This document shows positions 27,921-36,542 of a DNA stretch of 64,000 nucleotides, one piece after another. The position numbers and the translations under genes are program-made. The notes beneath the pieces are model-generated. The model was not told where the DNA came from. It worked only from the letters and a program-made list of their open reading frames with translations, and made no database searches. This DNA is from Chloroflexi bacterium HGW-Chloroflexi-10 (GTDB lineage: Bacteria; Chloroflexota; Anaerolineae; Anaerolineales; Anaerolineaceae). Within the stretch, counting starts at the first letter, position 1. Every line of letters starts with the position of its first letter. The stretch is taken from NCBI GenBank assembly GCA_002840755.1, contig PHBZ01000028.1, forward strand, positions 1 through 64,000. The letters are read 5' to 3'.

Positions 27921-30332
27921 ATGAAATACGGCTATTTTGACCACACCAATCACGAATATGTAATCACCACCCCTAAAACTCCGGTGAAATGGGTTAATTA
28001 CATTGGCACACTGAAATTTGGGGGTATCGTGGATCACACCGGTGGCGCTCTTTTATGCAAAAAAGATCCTGCTCTGAACCGCATGACCAAATACATTACT
28101 CAGATGCCAGATGCAGATTTTAAAGGCGAAACCCTTTATCTGCGCATCCACACGCCAAAAGGCATCCAGATTTTTTCGCCATTCTTTGTGCCTACTCTGA
28201 CACCTTATGAACAATACGAGTGTCATGTTGGTCTGGGTTACAGCCGCTTCATCTCAATCATAGCTGGTATTCGTTGTGAAATTACGGTTTTTGTCCCGCA
28301 AAATGCCGAAATAGAAATCCGTGATATCCGCGTAACCAACTTGCGCAAGGATTCAGTGCATTGTGACGTTATCCCACTCGTAGAGTACACCCATCCGGAT
28401 GCACTCAAGCAGCTTACCAACGCCGATTGGGTTCCACAAACCATGCAAAGTTCCGCTTTGATTGAAGATGGCCTGACCACCCTGGTTCAGTACCCCTTCA
28501 TGAACAAGGAAACCCAGGTAAATTATTTCACTGCCAACCTGTCCGCTTCCTCCTTTGAAACCGACCGGCGTCATTTTCTGGGAGATAATGGCTACGGCAC
28601 CTTCCAAAATCCAACCTCGCTTCAAAACCCCGAATTGGGCAACCATCAGGCTAACCGCGGTGACAACATCGCCGCCTTACTCATTCCGCTCGGAAATATC
28701 CGGCCTCAAGAAACTCACCAGGTAATAACCTTGTTTGGGCAAAGCAGCAGTCTCAATAGCGCTAAAAGCCAGATCAATCACTACCGTAACCCACAGGTAG
28801 TTCACAGCGCATTTCAACAGCTAAAAGAATATTGGAAAGCCTTCCTCAGCCATTTGCAGGTCAATACGCCGGATGAGAACATGAACAACATGCTCAATAC
28901 ATTTAATCCTTACCAATGTGCCATGACTGCCAATTGGTCGCGTTATTTGTCCCTCTACCAGTTGGGCTATGGTTCATCCCGTGGGATTGGATTTCGTGAT
29001 AATGCCCAGGATATTATGGGTGTAATGACCAACGACCCGATCTTTGCGCGCCAATTGTTGGCCAGATTAATCAGCACACAAAAACGTGATGGATCCGCAA
29101 TGCATCAGTTTAATCCGCTAAGCATGGAAGCCAGTGTCGGCGATTCAGCAGAATATGAAGACCGTCCCCATTTTTATAGTGACGATCATCTCTGGATGGT
29201 GTTGGCTGTCTGCGCTTATCTTAAGGAAAGCGGAGATTTTGCTTTTCTTGAGGAGTACATCCCCTTTTACGATAAAAACAAACAGGGAAAGGCTGTGGAA
29301 TGTGGCACCGTATTGGAACATTTGCAGCGTGGATTAAATTTTACTCGGGAACATGTTGGTGCTCACCAGCTGCCGTTGCTTGGATTTGCCGATTGGAATG
29401 ATACCATTAACCTACCAACCGGTGCGGAATCGGTTTTCACAGCATGTCTGTACGGTCGCGCTTTGAATGAGATTTCAGCTTTGTATGATTTTTTGGAAGA
29501 TGAAAAGCATGTCGAATTATACCGTGCCTGGTTTGCCGAGATGCAAAACCGTGTTGAAACCCACGCATGGGATGGTGCTTGGTATCTGCGTTATTTCGAT
29601 GCTGATGGCATACCGCTTGGGTCCCACCAAAACACTTTTTCGCAAATTTTTACCAATGCCCAGTCCTGGGCGGTAATCTCTGGATTCGCCGCACCGGGTA
29701 GAGCCAAACAGGCACTCAACGCAGTAAACCAGCGGCTCAATACTGCCCATGGCATTAAACTCAGCACGCCAGGCTTCAATGGCTATGATCGCGAAATCGG
29801 TGGCGTTACCACCTATCCCCCCGGTGCTAAAGAAAATGGTGGCATATTTCTTCATGCCAATCCCTGGGCAATGATCGCCGAAGCACTGTCGGGAAACGGA
29901 GAACGCGCTTTCCAATACTATAACCAGATCAATCCTGCAAGCAAAAACGATATGCTGGATATCTATGAATGCGAACCCTATGTTTATCCGCAAAACATTC
30001 TCGGGGATGAACACCCTCAGTTTGGTTTAGCCCGCAATTCCTGGCTTTCCGGTACTGCCTCCTGGACTTACCAGGCAGCCACACAATATATCCTCGGTAT
30101 TCAACCGGATTACCATGGTCTGCGGATAAATCCATGCATTCCGGCCAACTGGGAAGGTTTCAACATGGAACGCATAATCCGTGATGCAAGATATCAGATC
30201 ACAGTACATAACCCAAGCCATGTCCAAAAAGGTATTCGCCGCTGTCAGGTGGATGGTTTAGAACATACCGGTTCTGTTGTGCCTTACTTCTTGGATAGGG
30301 GTACGCATACAATTGAAATCTGGATGGGCTGA
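27921..30332 (+). CDS. GH94 beta-glucoside phosphorylase (cellobiose-phosphorylase-like)
   Basis: 803 aa, the length of intracellular cellobiose phosphorylases (about 810). It shares MKYGYFD-x(4)-EYVITTPKTPVKWVNYIGT at the N-terminus, GFRDNAQDIMG, the catalytic acid D491 in FADWNDTINL, and KENGGIFLHANPWAMIAEA near the phosphate site. GH94 enzymes split beta-glucosides with phosphate to a sugar 1-phosphate plus sugar, saving ATP. The segment around FGGIVDHTGGALLCKKDPAL deviates from typical cellobiose phosphorylases, so another disaccharide (for example laminaribiose or cellobionate) is possible. CelR-type control favours a cellulose-derived sugar. Confidence 0.88.
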   Translation: MKYGYFDHTNHEYVITTPKTPVKWVNYIGTLKFGGIVDHTGGALLCKKDPALNRMTKYITQMPDADFKGETLYLRIHTPKGIQIFSPFFVPTLTPYEQYECHVGLGYSRFISIIAGIRCEITVFVPQNAEIEIRDIRVTNLRKDSVHCDVIPLVEYTHPDALKQLTNADWVPQTMQSSALIEDGLTTLVQYPFMNKETQVNYFTANLSASSFETDRRHFLGDNGYGTFQNPTSLQNPELGNHQANRGDNIAALLIPLGNIRPQETHQVITLFGQSSSLNSAKSQINHYRNPQVVHSAFQQLKEYWKAFLSHLQVNTPDENMNNMLNTFNPYQCAMTANWSRYLSLYQLGYGSSRGIGFRDNAQDIMGVMTNDPIFARQLLARLISTQKRDGSAMHQFNPLSMEASVGDSAEYEDRPHFYSDDHLWMVLAVCAYLKESGDFAFLEEYIPFYDKNKQGKAVECGTVLEHLQRGLNFTREHVGAHQLPLLGFADWNDTINLPTGAESVFTACLYGRALNEISALYDFLEDEKHVELYRAWFAEMQNRVETHAWDGAWYLRYFDADGIPLGSHQNTFSQIFTNAQSWAVISGFAAPGRAKQALNAVNQRLNTAHGIKLSTPGFNGYDREIGGVTTYPPGAKENGGIFLHANPWAMIAEALSGNGERAFQYYNQINPASKNDMLDIYECEPYVYPQNILGDEHPQFGLARNSWLSGTASWTYQAATQYILGIQPDYHGLRINPCIPANWEGFNMERIIRDARYQITVHNPSHVQKGIRRCQVDGLEHTGSVVPYFLDRGTHTIEIWMG

Positions 30333-30356
30333 TGAAGATAGATTGCCCGTGGTCGC

Positions 30357-30396
30357 AAATTGCGTTTTGCCCTTCAAGAAAAAATGCGCAATTTTT
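30357..30396 (+). terminator. Probable terminator of the GH94 gene
   Basis: AAATTGCG (30357-30364) and CGCAATTT (30387-30394) form an 8-bp stem with a long 22-nt loop, followed by a few T. Moderate quality. Confidence 0.5.
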
Positions 30397-30422
30397 GAGC
30401 GAGTGAATATAGACTTATTCCA

Positions 30423-30451
30423 TTGACAAAATACCTGTCGTCAGATAAACT
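30423..30451 (+). promoter_or_regulatory. Promoter of the his operon
   Basis: TTGACA (30423-30428), 17-nt spacer, TAAACT (30446-30451). The expected transcription start (about 30458) is only about 2 nt before the leader peptide ATG. Confidence 0.85.
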
Positions 30452-30459
30452 GTTGACCA

Positions 30460-30549
30460 ATGAAATCAAATTTTGCCGTTTCTCTCCATCATCATCATAC
30501 CCTCCTCCCCCAATCCAACCGGAGGCCGGTACTGCTTGATTTGGTTTAA
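30460..30549 (+). CDS. hisL: his operon leader peptide (four consecutive His codons)
   Basis: A 29-codon frame starting MKSNFAVSLHHHHTLLPQ and ending at TAA (30547-30549). Four CAT codons in a row (30487-30498) act as the sensor of histidyl-tRNA supply: the ribosome stalls there when His is scarce. It lies directly downstream of a strong promoter and upstream of an attenuator and hisG. No Shine-Dalgarno site is possible because the predicted transcript start is at or just before the ATG; translation is presumably leaderless. Not homologous to the enterobacterial peptide, only analogous in design. Confidence 0.85.
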   Translation: MKSNFAVSLHHHHTLLPQSNRRPVLLDLV

Positions 30550-30604
30550 CTCAGGCAAACCACGTACAAACAAAGCCCCCCGGTTTCGGGGGGCTTTTTA
30601 TTTT
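30501..30604 (+). promoter_or_regulatory. his attenuator (competing hairpins and terminator)
   Basis: Region 1 CCTCC (30501-30505), just after the His codons, can pair with region 2 GGAGG (30521-30525). Region 2 in the wider form AACCGGAGG (30517-30525) can instead pair with CCCCCGGTT (30577-30585) with a single A-C mismatch, which destroys the terminator. The terminator itself is AAAGCCCCCCG/CGGGGGGCTTT (30572-30582 and 30587-30597) followed by T residues. A ribosome stalled on the His codons would cover region 1 and favour the antiterminator, the classical arrangement. Confidence 0.85.
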
Positions 30605-30626
30605 CCCAGCCAAAGGACCTTAAACA

Positions 30627-31643
30627 ATGTTATCTGAGTCAAATACCGAAACTTACCGAATCTCATTACCTTCCAAGGGACGCTTGGCAGAAGACTGCCT
30701 TGAATTCCTCGCCGCCAGTGGTTTGCGCATCTACAAACCTAACCCACGCCAATACGAGGCTGTCATCCCGGCGCTGCCCGACCTGCGAGTACTTTTTCAG
30801 CGCGCAACGGATATCGTTACTAGCGTCATGAACGGCAGTGTGGATTTTGGCATTACCGGACTGGATGTAGTCGCCGAACTACAGGGACACGATCAAGAAA
30901 TTATCCTCTTGCACGAATCCCTCGGGTTTGGCGGCTGTTCTTTAAACCTGGCTATACCGGAAACCTGGGATAATGTCTGGGCAATAAATGATTTGAAAGT
31001 GTATGCCAGTAAACTGGATCGCCCCTTACGTGTCGCCACCAAATACCCGAACTTGGCATCCAAATTCTTTGAAAAACAAGGTATCACCACCCAGTTGATC
31101 GCCAATGAAGGTACGCTCGAAATTGCTCCCGCCATCGGTTATGCCGATATGATTTGTGATGTGGTTTCCTCAGGTGTCACCTTGCGTGACAATCGACTGC
31201 GCATGCTCGAGGGCGGTAAAATTCTCGATTCACAGGCAGTCCTCATTGCCAATGCAGCCACATTGCGCAAACAACCAGAAGCACTCCGGATTGCCCGAAT
31301 ATTAATTGAGTATTTTGAAGCGCATCTCCAGGCACGGGATAAATTAGCTGTTTTCGCCAATATGCGTGGTGATAGTCCGGAATCGATTGCTCAACTCATA
31401 TTTGACAATACCACCATTGTCGGTCTGCAAGGCCCAACCATATCTCCAGTCATTGTACGTAATGACGAAAGGCAGTGGTTTGCTGTGAACATCATTGTCC
31501 CGCGCAGCAAGCTTTACCAGTCCATTAATGAACTGCGTGCCATAGGTGGCAGTGGTGTGATTGTCTTGCCGGTAACTTACATCTTTGATGAAGAACCACC
31601 ACGCTACACTCGCTTGATCCAAAATCTGCAATCAATTCCTTAG
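30627..31643 (+). CDS. hisG: ATP phosphoribosyltransferase, long form
   Basis: First step of histidine synthesis: ATP + PRPP to phosphoribosyl-ATP. 338 aa. The catalytic part has SLPSKGRLAEDCLEFL and the PRPP loop in EGTLEIAPAIGYADMICDVVSSGVTLRDN. A C-terminal extension (about residues 260-338, VIVRNDERQWFAVNIIVPRSKLYQSINELRAIGGSGVIVLPVTYIF) is the ACT-like domain of HisG-L that confers histidine feedback, so HisZ is not needed and none is present. AAAGGA precedes the ATG. Confidence 0.95.
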   Translation: MLSESNTETYRISLPSKGRLAEDCLEFLAASGLRIYKPNPRQYEAVIPALPDLRVLFQRATDIVTSVMNGSVDFGITGLDVVAELQGHDQEIILLHESLGFGGCSLNLAIPETWDNVWAINDLKVYASKLDRPLRVATKYPNLASKFFEKQGITTQLIANEGTLEIAPAIGYADMICDVVSSGVTLRDNRLRMLEGGKILDSQAVLIANAATLRKQPEALRIARILIEYFEAHLQARDKLAVFANMRGDSPESIAQLIFDNTTIVGLQGPTISPVIVRNDERQWFAVNIIVPRSKLYQSINELRAIGGSGVIVLPVTYIFDEEPPRYTRLIQNLQSIP

Positions 31644-31656
31644 AGAGAGGTATTTC

Positions 31657-32979
31657 ATGTTTTCTATTAATTCCGTAGACGAAGCCAAACAAACCATTCT
31701 GCGCCGGCGCGCGATTGATGATTACGAAATTCCGTCAGCTCTGAGTGCCAGTATGCTCAGGTTTTTTGGTGAAGAACTTACGCCCGAGCAGGGTGTAGCA
31801 CGCATCCTCAAAGAAATCCGTACACAGGGAGATGTTGCCCTGCATAAATGGACACAGATTTTGGATGGCAGTACACAAACATCCTTCCGTGTACCAATTG
31901 AAACAATTCAATCCGCACCGCATCAAATCACTCCTGAACAAAAAGCAGCTTTGGAAGTCAGTATTAGCCGGGTACGTGCCTTTCACCAACACCAACCTCT
32001 TTCCTCCTGGATCAACAACGACTTGGGTGGAATTCTCGGTCAAATGGTTCGCCCTATCCGTCGGGTTGGCTTATACATCCCCGCCGGCACAGCGCCGCTG
32101 CCCTCCAGTGTGATCATGTCAGCCGTGCCAGCCCAAGTGGCAGGCGTTTCACAGATTGTCTTGGTGGCGCCACCTGATCGGAAAACCGGACAAATATCCT
32201 CACTTATTCTGGCCGCTGCGGCCCTATTGGGATTGGAAGAGGTTTATGCTGTGGGCGGCGCACAAGCAATTGGCGCATTGGCCTATGGCACCGAATCGAT
32301 CCCACCTGTTGACAAAATTTTCGGGCCAGGTAATCTCTTCGTCACCCTTGCAAAAAAACAGGTCTATGGCAGTGTGGGTATCGACAACTTGGCCGGTCCC
32401 ACCGAAACAATGGTTATCGCCGATGAATTTGCCAACCCGGCCTGGGTGGCATCTGATTTGCTTGCGCAGGCCGAACACGATCTACTGGCCTCTGCCATTC
32501 TCCTGACACCCTCCCAATCAATGGCAATGGCCGTAGCTGCTGAAATTCAAAAACAATTGGACCAACGTAGCCGGGTTGAAACTATCCGCACCTCATTACA
32601 AAATCGTGGCGGTGCAGTAATCACGCGCGACCTGGATGAAGCAATCGCCCTGGCAAACAACTATGGTGCAGAACATTTATGTCTGGCCGTACGTGACCCA
32701 TGGACTTGGGTTGAAAAAATCACTTGTGCAGGCGGTATCTTTATCGGAGAACATTCGTTTGAAGTCCTTGGCGATTATGTAGCTGGTCCCAGCCACGTGA
32801 TGCCAACCAGTGGTTCTGCGCGTTTTGCATCCCCGCTAAATGTCTGGGACTTTATCAAACTGATCAGCTTAATCGGGCTGGATGAAAAAACAGTCAGTCA
32901 GATTGCTCCCACTGCCATCATCATCGCAAATGCCGAGGGCCTGGATGCTCATGCTTCAGCCGCGGAGATGCGTCTATGA
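31657..32979 (+). CDS. hisD: Histidinol dehydrogenase
   Basis: 440 aa zinc enzyme oxidising L-histidinol to L-histidine in two NAD+ steps (last pathway step). Conserved blocks: RRVGLYIPAGTAPLPSSVIMSAVPAQVAGV, VYAVGGAQAIGALAYGTESIPPVDKIFGPGNLFVTLAKKQVYG, DNLAGPTETMVIAD, DLLAQAEHD and NNYGAEHLCL with the catalytic His, plus GDYVAGPSHVMPTSGSARF. 13 bp after hisG; ends in a 4-nt overlap with hisC. Confidence 0.97.
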   Translation: MFSINSVDEAKQTILRRRAIDDYEIPSALSASMLRFFGEELTPEQGVARILKEIRTQGDVALHKWTQILDGSTQTSFRVPIETIQSAPHQITPEQKAALEVSISRVRAFHQHQPLSSWINNDLGGILGQMVRPIRRVGLYIPAGTAPLPSSVIMSAVPAQVAGVSQIVLVAPPDRKTGQISSLILAAAALLGLEEVYAVGGAQAIGALAYGTESIPPVDKIFGPGNLFVTLAKKQVYGSVGIDNLAGPTETMVIADEFANPAWVASDLLAQAEHDLLASAILLTPSQSMAMAVAAEIQKQLDQRSRVETIRTSLQNRGGAVITRDLDEAIALANNYGAEHLCLAVRDPWTWVEKITCAGGIFIGEHSFEVLGDYVAGPSHVMPTSGSARFASPLNVWDFIKLISLIGLDEKTVSQIAPTAIIIANAEGLDAHASAAEMRL

Positions 32980-34073
32980 AAATCGCTCAACGTTTTAAAG
33001 ATTTTCCGGCCTACTCGCCTATCGAACCATTTGAAGTACTCTCGGCGCGTATTGGAAAACGTCCTGAGGAAATCATTAAACTCGATGCCAATGAAAACCC
33101 TTATGGCCCCTGCACAGCAGCCCTTCAGGCATTGACAGATACCCGTGTGTATCACATTTATCCGGACCCGGAAAGCCGTGCCTTAAGGGCAGCATTGCAG
33201 AAATTTACAGGTGTTCCCATACAGTATTTAATGGCCGGGTCCGGTGCTGATGAATTGATCGATTTAATCCTGCGCGTACTACTTGAACCAGGAGATACAG
33301 TAATAAATTGCCCACCCACCTTTGGTATGTATCCGTTCGATACCCGTTTGAATGCCGGCCAGGTCATAGATATTCCACGTAATGCCGATTTTTCAATCGA
33401 TATTGAAGCAATCGAAATCACAGTCAAAAACAACCAGCCAAAAGTAATTTTTGTCACCAGTCCCAATAATCCGGACGGCTCACTGCTCTCAAAAGCAGAT
33501 TTGCTGCACCTTCTGAAACTACCGCTGCTGGTAGTATTGGACGAAGCCTACCTGGAATTTACTGGTGACTGTGTGGCAGCTTGGCGGGAAAATTCCTGTA
33601 TGGGTTGGGTCCAAAATTTCAATAATCTTGTTGTTCTGCGCACTTTTAGCAAATGGGCCGGGCTGGCCGGTTTGCGTGTGGGATATGGTGCTTTTCCGCT
33701 CTGGCTAATGTCGGTTTTATGGGTTGCCAAACAACCTTACAATGTCAATGTCGCTGCATCGCAGGCCGCTATCGCATCACTGCAATCTTTGGAAGAATTA
33801 ATCCCTAATGTAAACAAATTGCGCAGCGAAAGAGAACGGTTGTGGCAATTGCTGCAAAATATTCCTTTTATTAATCCCTATCCATCGCAGGCCAATTTTA
33901 TTCTATGCGCATTAGAAGATGTGTCTGGCACTGAACTGAAACATTATCTGATCAGCAAAGGGATCTTCATCCGTACTTATGATACTCCAAATTTGCGTAA
34001 CACAATCCGTATCAGTGTAGGTAGGCCCGCTCAAACGGTCCAATTGATTTCTGCCCTGGAGGAATACCAATGA
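32976..34073 (+). CDS. hisC: Histidinol-phosphate aminotransferase
   Basis: 365 aa class I/II PLP aminotransferase. KLDANENPYGP at the N-terminus and YPDPESRALRAAL are characteristic; TSPNNPDGS, VLDEAYLEFTG and RTFSKWAGLAGLRVGYG (PLP lysine) follow. It converts imidazole acetol phosphate to histidinol phosphate with glutamate. ATGA overlap with hisD and with the following hisB gene suggests translational coupling on both sides. Confidence 0.95.
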   Translation: MKIAQRFKDFPAYSPIEPFEVLSARIGKRPEEIIKLDANENPYGPCTAALQALTDTRVYHIYPDPESRALRAALQKFTGVPIQYLMAGSGADELIDLILRVLLEPGDTVINCPPTFGMYPFDTRLNAGQVIDIPRNADFSIDIEAIEITVKNNQPKVIFVTSPNNPDGSLLSKADLLHLLKLPLLVVLDEAYLEFTGDCVAAWRENSCMGWVQNFNNLVVLRTFSKWAGLAGLRVGYGAFPLWLMSVLWVAKQPYNVNVAASQAAIASLQSLEELIPNVNKLRSERERLWQLLQNIPFINPYPSQANFILCALEDVSGTELKHYLISKGIFIRTYDTPNLRNTIRISVGRPAQTVQLISALEEYQ

Positions 34074-35155
34074 AAATAGCTCTGATTTTGTATCCGGGTG
34101 TCTCACTAAATGAAACATCCGCGTTTCTATCTGTTCTGGAAAGTGCTCATACCGCCAGTAAAACAACACTGTTTACTATAGAATATTGCAGTTACCTGCC
34201 GATGCACAATGGCAAACCGGGTCTGACACTTACCAGTGGTTATACCGGTTTACCCCTGACCGGTTTTGATTTGATCGTGCTCTGCGGTGGAAAAAACTTG
34301 CCCGATCTACTAAAAAACGAAGAATGGAAAACATGGCTCAGAAACGCCTCTCCCAGTCTGGGCTGGATAGGCATAAACCAGGGTGGTGCTTTTCTGAAAC
34401 AACTTGGAGTAAACATTCTTTCGCTGCCGCAATCTGAACCTACACTCAATCCATTTTTAGCTGGACTCTGGCTGGTGAACCAGATCAATAGTGAATTATG
34501 TGATATTACAGCTACAGATCAGAATCTGGGACCCGCATGGTATGCGGCGTTTGCCCGCAGCAATGGGCGTAGTGCCCGTTTCGCCCGCAGCAGCGCCGAA
34601 ACCAAAATTGAAGCAGAAATTACACTGGATGGCAGTGGAAACCAGTCAATCTCCACCGGTATACCCTTTCTGGATCACATGCTGGCTCAGATTGCCCGTC
34701 ACGGTTTGTTCGATATCCGCTTAAAGGCTTCTGGCGACCTGGAAATCGATCCACATCACACCATGGAAGATTGTGCCCTCACTCTTGGAGAAACCTTTCG
34801 CCTTGCGTTAGGTGATCGCAAAGGCATCCAGCGCATGGCTTCTACCTCTGTACCCATGGATGAAAGCTTGGCAACTGTCACCGTAGATTTCTCCGGCCGC
34901 CCTTATTGCGTATTACAAACACGCTGGAATGGTGAACTCGTCGCCGATATCCCGGTCTCTCTTGTTGATCACTTCCTGGAATCCTTTGCTAATGCGGCCC
35001 GCTGCAATCTGTTTGTCCAGGTTCAAGCTGGCCAGGATAATCATCACATGGCTGAAGCCGTTTTCAAAGCGCTTGCCCGCGCCTTAAACCAGGCTGTCAG
35101 TCTAGATCCACGCCGAGCAGGCATGATTCCATCTACAAAAGAAGTGCTCTTTTAG
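34070..35155 (+). CDS. hisB: Imidazoleglycerol-phosphate dehydratase with N-terminal DJ-1/PfpI-like domain
   Basis: 361 aa; a plain HisB is about 195. Residues 165-361 are a complete dehydratase: AETKIEAEITLDGSG, the metal motifs DHM (202), HHTMED (229-234), DHF (300), DNHHMAEA (323-330). Residues 1-160 form an extra alpha/beta domain that looks like a DJ-1/PfpI or GlxA-type class I glutamine-amidotransferase fold: MKIALILYPGVSLNETSAFL, FDLIVLCGGKNLPDLL and a nucleophile-elbow-like GWIGINQGGAFLKQLG. The usual Cys at the elbow is N103, so the domain is probably not catalytic. Start overlaps hisC by 4 nt. Confidence 0.9.
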   Translation: MKIALILYPGVSLNETSAFLSVLESAHTASKTTLFTIEYCSYLPMHNGKPGLTLTSGYTGLPLTGFDLIVLCGGKNLPDLLKNEEWKTWLRNASPSLGWIGINQGGAFLKQLGVNILSLPQSEPTLNPFLAGLWLVNQINSELCDITATDQNLGPAWYAAFARSNGRSARFARSSAETKIEAEITLDGSGNQSISTGIPFLDHMLAQIARHGLFDIRLKASGDLEIDPHHTMEDCALTLGETFRLALGDRKGIQRMASTSVPMDESLATVTVDFSGRPYCVLQTRWNGELVADIPVSLVDHFLESFANAARCNLFVQVQAGQDNHHMAEAVFKALARALNQAVSLDPRRAGMIPSTKEVLF

Positions 35156-35163
35156 GAGGCGCA

Positions 35164-35793
35164 ATGCAATCTATCCCATTATTATTGGTGGATGCCGGAA
35201 CTGGCAATCTTCACTCGGTATATCATACCCTCCAGCAGCTCAATTCCGAAGTAACTATTTCAAACAATCCGGATGATTTAATACACGCTGATCGCGTGGT
35301 ATTACCCGGCGTGGGTGCTTTCGCTCATTTCATGGATGGTTTACGCCAGCGAGCATTAGATCAGGCTATTCTGGAGTTTATCAAAAGTGGCAAACCCATG
35401 TTGGGTATATGTGTGGGCATGCAAGCATTGTTTGAATCCAGCGATGAGATGGGTTATTGTGCCGGATTGGGCTTATTAAAAGGAACTGTAAAACGCTTCT
35501 CTAAAACACCGGGGTTTAAGATCCCTCACACTGGTTGGAACCAGCTCTGGTACGACCCAAACCTCCCCATGCTGAAGCATATCATCCCCGGAGAATATGC
35601 TTATTTCAACCATTCCTATTTCTGTACAACGCACGAACCAGGTCTACAAACAGTAGAAACTGATTATTGTATCCGTTTCACATCTGCCGTTTGCCGGGAA
35701 AATTTGTTTGCTGTTCAATTTCATCCGGAAAAAAGCCAGAAAGTCGGATTGTCAATTCTGAATAACTTCTTAACCTGGGATGGTAACTCATGA
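35164..35793 (+). CDS. hisH: Imidazole glycerol phosphate synthase, glutaminase subunit
   Basis: 209 aa class I glutamine amidotransferase that supplies ammonia to HisF. The N-terminus LLLVDAGTGNLHSVYHTL, the nucleophile C83 in MLGICVGMQALFESS and the His-Glu pair in VQFHPEKSQ near residue 186 complete the triad. GGAGG lies just upstream of the ATG. Its stop overlaps the hisA start (ATGA). Confidence 0.96.
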   Translation: MQSIPLLLVDAGTGNLHSVYHTLQQLNSEVTISNNPDDLIHADRVVLPGVGAFAHFMDGLRQRALDQAILEFIKSGKPMLGICVGMQALFESSDEMGYCAGLGLLKGTVKRFSKTPGFKIPHTGWNQLWYDPNLPMLKHIIPGEYAYFNHSYFCTTHEPGLQTVETDYCIRFTSAVCRENLFAVQFHPEKSQKVGLSILNNFLTWDGNS

Positions 35794-36542
35794 AGCCTTT
35801 TACTATATACCCGGCTATCGACCTGCGTAATGGAGAGGTAGTCCGCCTGAAGTACGGCGACCCGTCCTTACAAACTACATATCCATCATCTCCAGCCGCC
35901 GCCGCTCAGCGCTGGATTGATCTCGGAGCATCCTGGCTGCATGTTGTCAACCTGGATGGTGCCTTCGCCGATCAGGACAAAATTAACCAGGCTGCTATTC
36001 GTTCGATCCTGGAAATTGCGATACCTGCCGGAGTCTGTGTGCAGCTTGGTGGCGGCATTCGTGACCTCACTTCGGCTAACGCAGCACTAAAAATGGGAGT
36101 CAGCCGCGTCATCCTCGGGACAATTGCTGTAGAAAAACCAACATTTGTCGCTGAATTAATTACAAGGGTCGGATCATCCAGGGTTGTGATCGGCGTGGAT
36201 GCACGCAATGGCCTGGTTCATACCCGTGGATGGCAAACTGCAACCGGGCTGGATGTGGAAACTTTTGCCAAAACGTTAAAAACCAATGGTGTTGAAACAA
36301 TTATTTTCACCGATATTCAGCGGGATGGAGTTGGTGGTGGAGTCAACCTGGGATCGACTAGACGCCTGGCACAAGCCAGTCAATTACAGGTTATAGCTTC
36401 AGGTGGTATCCATCGATTACAAGATGTTCAGGCGGTAAAAGATGCCGCCTTACCGGGAGTTGTCATCGGAAGGGCTTTATACGAAGGTACTCTCGACCCT
36501 CAAACAACATTTGCCTTACAAGAAGGATCTGAAACATGTTAG
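35790..36542 (+). CDS. hisA: ProFAR isomerase (HisA)
   Basis: 250 aa TIM barrel catalysing the Amadori rearrangement of ProFAR to PRFAR. The catalytic Asp pair is seen in [18 protein letters not shown] (D11) and [17 protein letters not shown] near residue 170; phosphate loops are QLGGGIRD and [13 protein letters not shown]. Overlaps hisH by 4 nt and hisF by 7 nt. PriA-type dual function is unlikely to be decided by sequence alone. Confidence 0.95.
   Translation: MKPFTIYPAIDLRNGEVVRLKYGDPSLQTTYPSSPAAAAQRWIDLGASWLHVVNLDGAFADQDKINQAAIRSILEIAIPAGVCVQLGGGIRDLTSANAALKMGVSRVILGTIAVEKPTFVAELITRVGSSRVVIGVDARNGLVHTRGWQTATGLDVETFAKTLKTNGVETIIFTDIQRDGVGGGVNLGSTRRLAQASQLQVIASGGIHRLQDVQAVKDAALPGVVIGRALYEGTLDPQTTFALQEGSETC

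Noticed and set aside
29517-30014. Long minus-strand frame of 165 codons inside the GH94 gene
   Set aside because: Shadow of the GH94 coding sequence; codon pattern and homology belong to the plus strand.
30487-30498. CAT tandem repeat considered as a microsatellite
   Set aside because: The reading frame, promoter and attenuator show it to be the His codon run of a leader peptide.
30460-30626. T-box or other riboswitch before hisG
   Set aside because: No T-box consensus (TGGNACCGCG-type) is present; the attenuator explains the structure.
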